Source of the DNA: Campylobacterales bacterium | Lineage (GTDB): Bacteria; Campylobacterota; Campylobacteria; Campylobacterales; Hydrogenimonadaceae | Direction of reading: 5' to 3' | Length of the DNA stretch: 12,482 nucleotides | NCBI GenBank assembly: GCA_027067015.1 | Contig: JAMOMS010000061.1 | Location: 1-12,482 of the forward strand | In this document: positions 1 through 5,407 of the stretch, one piece after another | How positions within the stretch are numbered: position 1 is the first letter of the stretch | Layout: every line of letters starts with the position of its first letter | Notes under the pieces: generated by a model | The model's database searches: none | What the model saw: only the letters and a program-made list of their open reading frames with translations | What the model was told of the DNA's origin: nothing | Position numbers and translations under genes: made by a program

Positions 1-858
1 CATGAAGCGCTCGATTTGCCTGCTCTTGTTGATCGTCTCGCGCGTCAAAAAGAGCCGGCGCTGATGTGCGGTGAAGGCCTACCCTGCCTGGCGGTCTTCT
101 CCTCCGAAGCGTTGGCGGCGTTGGCGTTGAAGAGGGATAAAGATGTGGCGTTGAGGCTTGGCGGTTGCTTTTCTTGCGCGCTTAATCGGGAGGGGAAGGT
201 TTTACCGGCTATTGAAGAGGCGGTCGCGGAGGCCAATCGCTTTTTGGCCTTCGCGGGTTTTTCGGTACGGGTGAGGGTGGACAAATCGGCCAATGAGGCA
301 GAGCCCAAAGAGGTGTCACGCCGGGATCTTTTCAAAGGGTTGATCGCCAAAAGATTGGCCAAAAGCGAGCCGTCCGTATCGCCGGTCAATGAGCAAAAAC
401 GCATACCGCCGCGCCGACTCTTTTTGCAACAGGCTCTAAAAGAGCGGGCGGAACAGCTGGCGCAAACCAAAGGGCGGACCGACTTTTCATTCGTGACGGG
501 CAAATATATCGATTCTGGGCTGTGTGACAACTGCCGGGAGTGCGCCATGTTCTGCCCCACCGGCGCCCTGACGCTGACTTCCGGGAATGACGGTATTATC
601 TTTCAGGTCGGCAAGTGTATCCATTGCGGTATCTGCAACGACGTGTGTCGGCCCCGGGCCATAGGCGACAGCGACGGGTTTGATATGGTGACTTTTGCGT
701 TTGACAGGGCCGAGGTGCTGGTGCGCCATAGGCTGGAGATTTGCGAGGAGTGCAAAGTGGCCTTCCCCTATAAAGGGGGCGAGAAGCTATGCGGACGTTG
801 CCGTGATTTTAAGGCCAACTTTTCCGATCTTTTTACGCTGGCCAAAGATATGGCGTAA
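1..858 (+). CDS. Ferredoxin-like protein with two [4Fe-4S] clusters, 5'-truncated by the window edge
   Basis: The reading frame is open from base 1, so the true start lies upstream; an in-frame TTG at 16 is probably not the start. Numbering residues from that TTG, there are two classic CxxCxxCxxxC motifs, C170/C173/C176/C180 (followed by P) and C201/C204/C207/C211, which should bind two [4Fe-4S] clusters. A further CxxC pair of pairs (C243/C246 and C259/C262) near the C-terminus looks like a zinc-ribbon or rubredoxin-like knuckle. The N-terminal half has C18/C24 and C51/C54 in a region I do not recognise. An internal SRRDLFKG at 101-108 resembles the arginine pair in NapF-like ferredoxins. 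Its role is probably cytoplasmic electron transfer or maturation of a redox enzyme. The convergent moaC allows, but does not show, a molybdoenzyme link. The cluster assignment is secure; the function is not. Confidence 0.8.
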   Translation, partial: HEALDLPALVDRLARQKEPALMCGEGLPCLAVFSSEALAALALKRDKDVALRLGGCFSCALNREGKVLPAIEEAVAEANRFLAFAGFSVRVRVDKSANEAEPKEVSRRDLFKGLIAKRLAKSEPSVSPVNEQKRIPPRRLFLQQALKERAEQLAQTKGRTDFSFVTGKYIDSGLCDNCRECAMFCPTGALTLTSGNDGIIFQVGKCIHCGICNDVCRPRAIGDSDGFDMVTFAFDRAEVLVRHRLEICEECKVAFPYKGGEKLCGRCRDFKANFSDLFTLAKDMA

Positions 859-866
859 CCGGTCGG

Positions 867-1967
867 TTACTCTTTCTCCTTTTTCTGCTTGTAGGCCTCG
901 GCCATCTCCATCGCCTTTTTCCACGCTTTGGTGCCCAGTTTTCTGGCTTCTTCGGCCAGTTGGGTTTTGAGTTCGGCTCCCCGGATGGCCGCCTCTTTGG
1001 CCAGATTGGCCAGCTTCTCCTTGGCCACGTCGATCGTCTCGTGGCTGATGCGCTTGAGTTCGGCGAACTGGTCACCCAGGATATCCGAGGCGTTCTGAAG
1101 TTTTTCCCGAATAAACGGAGAGCTCTTGGCCGCGACGCCGTCGATGATCTCCCGATAGAGCTCGTCACTGCGTGAAAGCATACGGATCAGCTCCTGCCAG
1201 TTGGCCACCTGGGTGTTTTTGATCTCGTCGGGCGCGAAACGGAGTTGCTCTTTGAGTTGGCGCACCGTGGCGATCAGGGCGTCGTTAATGCCGTAAACGG
1301 TGCCTTGGATAATGGCGTCGGCCCGGGTGGGGGTGGCTTCGGCCAGTTCCGCCGCCTTGGTGAGGGTGGCGTTGAGAATGGCCCGGATGCGGGCGGCGCC
1401 GAGCAAGCCTTCTCCCAATGCCTTATGGACGATGTGGCGTACCACTTCCCGAATCGATTTTTCCACCGCTTCCGCCTCTTCCAGGGCGTTGATGAGGGCG
1501 GCTTCAAGGGTCTCTTCCAGAATTCCGAGCCCTTCTACGTGTTCGAGTTCCGTATTCTCCAGGGCCTCTATCCATGCTGTGCGTTCCGGCTCGGGAAGGG
1601 CTTGCGCGGTTGTCTCGATGCCGGTGAAGAGTTCCCTGAGCGCGCGGCGCAGTTCCTCTTCTTCCGTGTGGAGGTGACGTTTGAGCCGGTCGATCTCCGC
1701 GATCAGCCGTTCGATCTCTTTCTCTTTTGGGCGTTGTACCGCGCAGATGAGGGTGTCAAAGGCAAATTGGAGTGTCTCCTCGTCATCATACCCCAGTGCG
1801 GCCAATTCAGCGCGCAGGGCCGTCGCCGCCGATTCGGCCAGGGTGCGGGGCGCCATGGCGGCGTGAAGGTGTACGGCGCTTTCGATCGCTTTTTTCAAAG
1901 CCGTTCGCACCGCCTCTTGATCGGATGCCTGCCCGTCTGGCAGAAAGCTTTTGATATCCAGTTTCAT
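867..1967 (-). CDS. Long all-helical protein of unknown function (DUF6781-like)
   Basis: This 366-residue protein starts at ATG 1967, with AAGGAG seven bases upstream on the minus strand. It is rich in Ala, Glu, Leu and Lys and almost free of Gly/Pro-rich stretches, so it should be nearly entirely alpha-helical. Residues 82-112 have a heptad-like charged pattern that may form a coiled coil, and the last 50 residues form a highly charged amphipathic helix ending in KQKKEKE. There is no signal peptide, membrane segment or catalytic motif, and only one cysteine (C75). The composition recalls phasins and other surface-coating helical proteins. From memory it resembles the uncharacterised DUF6781 family, but I cannot verify that here. 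It is the last gene of the moaC operon, 21 bp after the DUF493 gene. A structural, scaffold or granule-associated role is possible; no function is claimed. Confidence 0.8.
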   Translation of the reverse strand: MKLDIKSFLPDGQASDQEAVRTALKKAIESAVHLHAAMAPRTLAESAATALRAELAALGYDDEETLQFAFDTLICAVQRPKEKEIERLIAEIDRLKRHLHTEEEELRRALRELFTGIETTAQALPEPERTAWIEALENTELEHVEGLGILEETLEAALINALEEAEAVEKSIREVVRHIVHKALGEGLLGAARIRAILNATLTKAAELAEATPTRADAIIQGTVYGINDALIATVRQLKEQLRFAPDEIKNTQVANWQELIRMLSRSDELYREIIDGVAAKSSPFIREKLQNASDILGDQFAELKRISHETIDVAKEKLANLAKEAAIRGAELKTQLAEEARKLGTKAWKKAMEMAEAYKQKKEKE

Positions 1968-1983
1968 CTTTTCTCTCCTTGGC

Positions 1984-1998
1984 GGTGCCTAAAGCACC
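1984..1998 (-). other. Small intercistronic stem-loop over the DUF493 stop codon
   Basis: GGTGC (1984-1988) and GCACC (1994-1998) are perfect complements around the five-base loop CTAAA, which contains the TAG stop of the DUF493 gene. The stem ends next to the Shine-Dalgarno sequence of the downstream helical-protein gene. It lacks a U tract, so it is not a terminator. It may tune translation or mRNA stability between the two genes, or be chance. Confidence 0.3.
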
Positions 1999-2258
1999 AT
2001 GGTCAGGTCGTCGTGCCCTTTGAGTTGGGCGTAGAGTTGTGTTCGGTCATCCTCGTTGTGCACGAGGGTTGAGACTTCGTAGCTGTGGTAGTTGCCCTTT
2101 TTGGAGCTGTTGGAGAAACGGCATTGGTGGGGGCGCTCCCCGAAAACCGATTGGACGGCTTGTTGCACCTTCTCTTTGTCGGGGCCGATCACTTTGTATT
2201 TCCATTCGCAAGGGTAGGTGATTGCCACCTTTTTATCCATCTCGTTGATAACGTCCAC
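1989..2258 (-). CDS. DUF493 family protein (HP0495/YbeD-like)
   Basis: This 89-residue protein has the layout of the HP0495/YbeD family: an opening strand with the [11 protein letters not shown] stretch (residues 15-25), a helix containing [14 protein letters not shown], the [21 protein letters not shown] core (51-71), and a final helix/strand ending near the C-terminus. Known members have a small ferredoxin-like alpha/beta fold resembling ACT domains; their biochemical role is not established, though regulation by ligand binding has been proposed. The start is GTG 2258: an excellent SD (AAGGAGG) lies five bases upstream of it, inside the moaC coding sequence. The next ATG, six codons further in, has no such site. 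The gene overlaps the last 26 bases of moaC, which implies translational coupling. Confidence 0.88.
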   Translation of the reverse strand: MDVINEMDKKVAITYPCEWKYKVIGPDKEKVQQAVQSVFGERPHQCRFSNSSKKGNYHSYEVSTLVHNEDDRTQLYAQLKGHDDLTMVL

Positions 2259-2709
2259 TTTTACCTCCTTCCTTCGACTCCAGGCGGATATCGAGAATCT
2301 CCATCCCTTTGTCGATGGCTTTGAGCATATCGTAGATGGTCAACAGACCCACGCTCACGCCCGTCAGCGCCTCCATCTCCACGCCCGTTTTGCCCGTCAG
2401 GCGCGCGGTAACGGAGAGTTTGAAGCCGGGCAGATCGGGCAACTCCTCTATATCGCAGTCGATGCCGGTAAGAAGCAGGGGGTGGCACATCGGAATCAGG
2501 TCCGGCGTCTTTTTGGCCCCCATCACGGCGGCGATGACGGCGGTTTGGAGTACCGGCCCCTTTTTGGCGGTCTGGTTGACCACCGCCTCGTACGCTTCAC
2601 GGCTCATACGGATTTTGCCGCTGGCGACGGCAACACGGCGGGTCGGCTCCTTGTCGCCGACCTCGACCATTTTGGGGCGTTCTTTCTCATCCAGGTGGGT
2701 CAGTTGCAT
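2233..2709 (-). CDS. moaC: Cyclic pyranopterin monophosphate synthase (molybdenum cofactor biosynthesis)
   Basis: MoaC converts the 3',8-cyclo-GTP made by MoaA into cyclic pyranopterin monophosphate, the first stable intermediate of molybdenum cofactor synthesis, in the cytoplasm. At 158 residues the protein matches the family length and aligns with the E. coli enzyme from end to end. It opens with [20 protein letters not shown] and has the LIPMCHPL motif, the KTGVEMEAL active-site segment, the [11 protein letters not shown] segment carrying the catalytic Asp/Lys, and a closing GGKSG. The start is ATG 2709, with AAGGAG (minus strand, 2721-2726) 11 bases upstream. It leads a three-gene operon. 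A molybdenum cofactor gene implies molybdoenzymes such as formate dehydrogenase or nitrate reductase elsewhere in the genome; none is in this window. Confidence 0.97.
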   Translation of the reverse strand: MQLTHLDEKERPKMVEVGDKEPTRRVAVASGKIRMSREAYEAVVNQTAKKGPVLQTAVIAAVMGAKKTPDLIPMCHPLLLTGIDCDIEELPDLPGFKLSVTARLTGKTGVEMEALTGVSVGLLTIYDMLKAIDKGMEILDIRLESKEGGKSGRYQRDG

Positions 2710-2736
2710 GGCTACTACGGCTCCTTTTTTGACTCC

Positions 2737-2742
2737 ATTTTA
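2737..2742 (-). promoter_or_regulatory. Probable -10 element for the moaC operon
   Basis: Read on the minus strand this is TAAAAT preceded by GC (GCTAAAAT). It differs by one base from the GCTACAAT before pyrG and before the small gene at 6718. Transcription would start near 2730, leaving a leader of about 20 bases that holds the AAGGAG site before moaC. No -35 match is seen, as is common in Campylobacterota. Confidence 0.45.
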
Positions 2743-2783
2743 GCATATCGCCCCCGCGTTTTTGGTGATCTAAGTTGCATAAG

Positions 2784-2841
2784 TGACGAAAAAAGTTCTA
2801 TATTGACGATTTTATAAAAATTTAATTGACTTTTTTCGTCA
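2784..2841. repeat. Perfect 13-bp inverted repeat (TGACGAAAAAAGT / ACTTTTTTCGTCA), candidate operator
   Basis: The left arm is TGACGAAAAAAGT at 2784-2796 and the right arm is its exact reverse complement at 2829-2841, with a 32-bp AT-rich spacer. A third copy of the TGACGA core lies inside the spacer at 2804-2809, exactly 20 bp after the left one. The right arm overlaps the -35 element of the promoter for the recombinase-like gene, and the A/T run in each arm suits a protein with a minor-groove-binding GRPK arm, such as the one encoded just downstream. The geometry and position suggest an operator for autorepression or DNA looping. Confidence 0.6.
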
Positions 2842-2855
2842 AAATGTCGTACAAT
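2826..2855 (+). promoter_or_regulatory. Sigma70-type promoter of the recombinase-like/ccoG operon
   Basis: TTGACT (2826-2831) and TACAAT (2850-2855) are separated by 18 bp, close to the sigma70 consensus and the best -35/-10 pair in the window. Transcription would start at about 2862, leaving a leader of roughly 27 bases before ATG 2889. The -35 is covered by the right arm of the 13-bp inverted repeat, so a protein bound there should block RNA polymerase. Confidence 0.65.
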
Positions 2856-2888
2856 GCTCTGTCGTTATACAAAACATTAGGAACGGTT

Positions 2889-3572
2889 ATGACTTACGCC
2901 TATTTGCGACAGATTCCCGGGGCCCGAAGCCTGATGCACCAGCAAAAATCGGTCATCGGCTACGCGCTCGGCCAGGGACTGGAGATCGACAAGGAGGTGG
3001 TGGAGCACTCCAGCCGCAACCGTCCCATCGAGGAGCGGAAGCAGTTTGAGGAGTTTATGCACTCCCTGGAGCGCGGTGACGACCTGATTGTCGCTGAGAT
3101 ATGGGCTTTGAGCGACCGGATTGACGAGTTGATGAAGATTCTGGGCTGTACCATCAGCCGGGAAGTTTCATTGCATATCGTCTCAAGCGGTCTGAAGGTG
3201 GACAAGGAGACGCCGATCGGCAAGATATTGCCGCTCTTTAACGGGCGGCCCGATATTGAGAGCGAAAAGAAGAGCGGGGTGGGGCGTCCCAAAGGGAGCA
3301 AGTCCCGCTCCAAGTTCGACTCCTTGCAACCGCAGATTCTCAATATGCTCAAAGAGGGGATGAGTGTGAGCGCGATTGCCAGAGAGCTGGGGGTTAACCG
3401 CAGTTCTTTGAAAGATTACATCGAATCACGCTCGCTCAAGGAGTTGGTGGAAAACACCTTTATCGAGATCGGGAAGCCCCGGCGGACCGATATTATCGGC
3501 GACGATCTGCTCATCTGCCCTTTTGAGGAGGAGCGGGAGAGCGAGAGCCGACAATCACAAAAAAGGAGATAG
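2889..3572 (+). CDS. Catalytically degenerate serine-recombinase-like DNA-binding protein, probable transcription regulator
   Basis: This 227-residue protein has the domain order of small serine recombinases: a resolvase-like N-terminal domain (1-115), a linker, a Hin-like arm VGRPKGSK (131-138) and a helix-turn-helix (about 158-178: SVSAIARELGVNRSSLKDYI). The resolvase motif Y-A-R-V-S-T reads Y5-L-R-Q-I-P10, so isoleucine replaces the nucleophilic serine. The DRLGR motif reads WALSD (72-76), so both catalytic arginines are replaced (A73, D76). It therefore should not cut DNA, but should still bind it. The start is ATG 2889 after an AGGAAC-type site; an upstream GTG-type extension would precede the promoter's transcript start. 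The stop is three bases before ccoG, so the two genes are co-transcribed. Automatic annotation would call it recombinase or invertase; I infer a regulator. The acidic/basic C-terminal tail (214-227) is unrecognised. Confidence 0.8.
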   Translation: MTYAYLRQIPGARSLMHQQKSVIGYALGQGLEIDKEVVEHSSRNRPIEERKQFEEFMHSLERGDDLIVAEIWALSDRIDELMKILGCTISREVSLHIVSSGLKVDKETPIGKILPLFNGRPDIESEKKSGVGRPKGSKSRSKFDSLQPQILNMLKEGMSVSAIARELGVNRSSLKDYIESRSLKELVENTFIEIGKPRRTDIIGDDLLICPFEEERESESRQSQKRR

Positions 3573-3575
3573 CCG

Positions 3576-5039
3576 ATGCAAGCGACAGCCGGCGCGCAGA
3601 GCGCGCCTAAAAAGACCAATAAAGCCAAGGAGTACCTCAAAGGGTGGGTGCCGTACCGCACGAAGCGGTACTGGCTCTTCGGGATCGTGACGGTAGTGGC
3701 GTTGATATTGCCATTCATCAAGATCAACGGGAACCACTTTTTCTTGCTCAACTTCGACCATAAACAACTGCACTTCATGTTCGTGCGGTTTGATATGCAA
3801 GAGCTCTATTTGATGCCCTTTTTGCTGATGCTTCTGTTTTTGGGGATCTTTTTCATGACCACCCTGGGGGGCCGTGTGTGGTGCGGCTGGGCCTGCCCGC
3901 AGACGATTTTTCGGGTGATCTACCGGGATCTGTTCGAGACCAAGCTGTTGCACCTGCGTAAGCGGATCACCAATAAACAGCAAGAGCCCGACTGGTCCAA
4001 ACCGGAGAATAAGGCCAAAGAGGGGGTGGCGATCGTGCTGTGGTCCATCCTGGCTCTCATCGCCGCCGCCGACTTTGTCTGGTTCTTCGTGCCGCCGGAG
4101 GATTTCTTTGCCTATATCCAAAACCCCGGTGAGCATAGCGTGCTGATGGGATTTTGGCTGGGACTGACCCTCTTTCTCATTGTTGACGTGGTGTGGCTTA
4201 AAGAGAATTTTTGTATCTATATCTGCCCCTACAGCCGCGTGCAATCGGTGATGTACGACGAAGATACCATCATGGCGATCTACGACGTCAAACGGGGCGG
4301 CCATATCTACGACCATGAGGGTCAAGACGGCCATAAACTGGTCAACTCCGTCAAAGAGCTAAGAGCCAGAGAGCCCGAGTCGGAGTGTACCGCGTGCGAA
4401 AGCTGTGTGAAAGTGTGCCCGACCCATATCGATATCCGGCAGGGTATGCAGTTGGAGTGTATCAACTGCCTGGAGTGCGTGGACGCGTGTACCAAAGTGA
4501 TGGGCGCGTTGGGTAAAGAGAGCCTCGTGCGCTGGACCAGCCCCCACGAAGTCGAGACCGGGGAGAAGACCAAATATATCCGACCCCGGACCATCGCCTA
4601 CTCCGTGGCCCTGACCATCGTCTTCGTGGCCCTGCTGATTATGGGAACCAAAAAAGAGCATATGCTACTCAACATCAACAAAACGGCCCAGCTCTACCGG
4701 TTCACCCATGACGGAAGGATCGTCAATGACTACACCTTCCTCTTCCAAAACACCGACAGTAAGGATCACACCTACTACTTCAAAGTAGAAAACGATAAGA
4801 TCAAAATTGTCAAACCGAGTAAGCCGTTTAAACTGGCGGCGGGCAAAAAGGCCAAGAAGATTGTCCAGCTTGAGGCGATCAAACCCCTGGCCGAGGATAC
4901 CCGAAAAGATACGCCGGTGCCGATCAAGATTGTGGCGTTTGCCACCGATGATCCCGAAAAGATCCGCGTGGAGCGCAATACCGTCTTTGTCTATCCCCGC
5001 TGGGATATCGTGCAGAAAAAATTGAAGAAGGCGGAGTAG
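3576..5039 (+). CDS. ccoG: Cytochrome c oxidase accessory protein CcoG (FixG/RdxA family)
   Basis: CcoG is an inner-membrane polyferredoxin needed for maturation of cbb3-type cytochrome oxidase, where it is thought to reduce Cu(II) to Cu(I) for the oxidase copper site. The 487-residue length is typical. Hydrophobic segments lie near 33-49, 77-95, 150-172, 187-207 and 338-356. The family hallmark WCGWACPQT is at 102-110 (C103, C107), followed by C213/C217 in CIYICPYS. Two [4Fe-4S] motifs sit at C271/C274/C277/C281 and C295/C298/C301/C305, and the last 120 residues form the periplasmic immunoglobulin-like domain of the family. The start is ATG 3576 with AAAGGAG nine bases upstream. It is the second gene of a four-gene operon, away from any ccoNOPQ genes in this window. 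Confidence 0.96.
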   Translation: MQATAGAQSAPKKTNKAKEYLKGWVPYRTKRYWLFGIVTVVALILPFIKINGNHFFLLNFDHKQLHFMFVRFDMQELYLMPFLLMLLFLGIFFMTTLGGRVWCGWACPQTIFRVIYRDLFETKLLHLRKRITNKQQEPDWSKPENKAKEGVAIVLWSILALIAAADFVWFFVPPEDFFAYIQNPGEHSVLMGFWLGLTLFLIVDVVWLKENFCIYICPYSRVQSVMYDEDTIMAIYDVKRGGHIYDHEGQDGHKLVNSVKELRAREPESECTACESCVKVCPTHIDIRQGMQLECINCLECVDACTKVMGALGKESLVRWTSPHEVETGEKTKYIRPRTIAYSVALTIVFVALLIMGTKKEHMLLNINKTAQLYRFTHDGRIVNDYTFLFQNTDSKDHTYYFKVENDKIKIVKPSKPFKLAAGKKAKKIVQLEAIKPLAEDTRKDTPVPIKIVAFATDDPEKIRVERNTVFVYPRWDIVQKKLKKAE

Positions 5040-5042
5040 GCG

Positions 5043-5396
5043 ATGTTGATCGCGATGCCGGTGAAGATGAACTGGGAGGATCCGCCGTTAACGACGGTGT
5101 TTGGCAAGGCCAAGTGGTTCGCCTTTGCTGATGACGGCGGCACGGTGGAGGTTCGGGAGAACCCCTACGCCGGCGCCGGCCCCAAGACGGTGGCCTGGCT
5201 GATTGAAAACGGCGTGGATACGGTGATAACCCAGCATATCGGGGGCAACCCCTTTATGTTCATGAAAGAGGCCGGGGTGCGGCTCTGGTACCCCGGCGAG
5301 GGGCGCATACTGGTCTCCGAGGCGCTGGCGCGTCTGCGGGAGGGGGCGTGCGAGGAGATTACCGTTGATAACATCATGCGATTTCACAACCATTAG
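5043..5396 (+). CDS. NifX/NifB C-terminal-domain protein (dinitrogenase iron-molybdenum cofactor family)
   Basis: This 117-residue protein has the single RNase-H-like domain shared by NifX, NifY and the C-terminus of NifB. It opens with LIAMPVKM and has the FGKAKWFAFADD stretch (20-31), the NPYAGAGPKTVAWLIENGVDTVITQHIGGN region (40-69) and the closing ITVDNIM. In nitrogenase systems such domains carry Fe-S/FeMo cofactor precursors; many stand-alone members occur in organisms without nitrogenase and have unknown jobs. There is a single cysteine (C103) and two C-terminal histidines, so any metal-cluster binding would be unusual. It starts at ATG 5043, three bases after the ccoG stop, with GGAG at 5034-5037, and is followed within 11 bases by the flavoprotein gene. 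No other nif gene is present, so a nitrogen-fixation role is not supported. Confidence 0.88.
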   Translation: MLIAMPVKMNWEDPPLTTVFGKAKWFAFADDGGTVEVRENPYAGAGPKTVAWLIENGVDTVITQHIGGNPFMFMKEAGVRLWYPGEGRILVSEALARLREGACEEITVDNIMRFHNH

Positions 5397-5407
5397 GAGG
5401 AGAGGTT

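Noticed and set aside
1245..2072. Long plus-strand open frame opposite the helical-protein gene
   Set aside because: It lies antisense to two well-supported genes, has no ribosome-binding site and an unusual Phe/Gly/Arg-rich composition typical of a shadow frame.
2784..2841. Invertible promoter segment flanked by inverted repeats next to a recombinase gene
   Set aside because: The 32-bp spacer is too short for a serine-recombinase inversion loop, and the adjacent protein lacks the catalytic Ser and Arg residues. An operator is the simpler reading.
5043..5396. Nitrogen fixation locus
   Set aside because: Only a single NifX/NifB-C-type domain is present; such domains are common in non-fixing bacteria and no nif structural or assembly gene is nearby.
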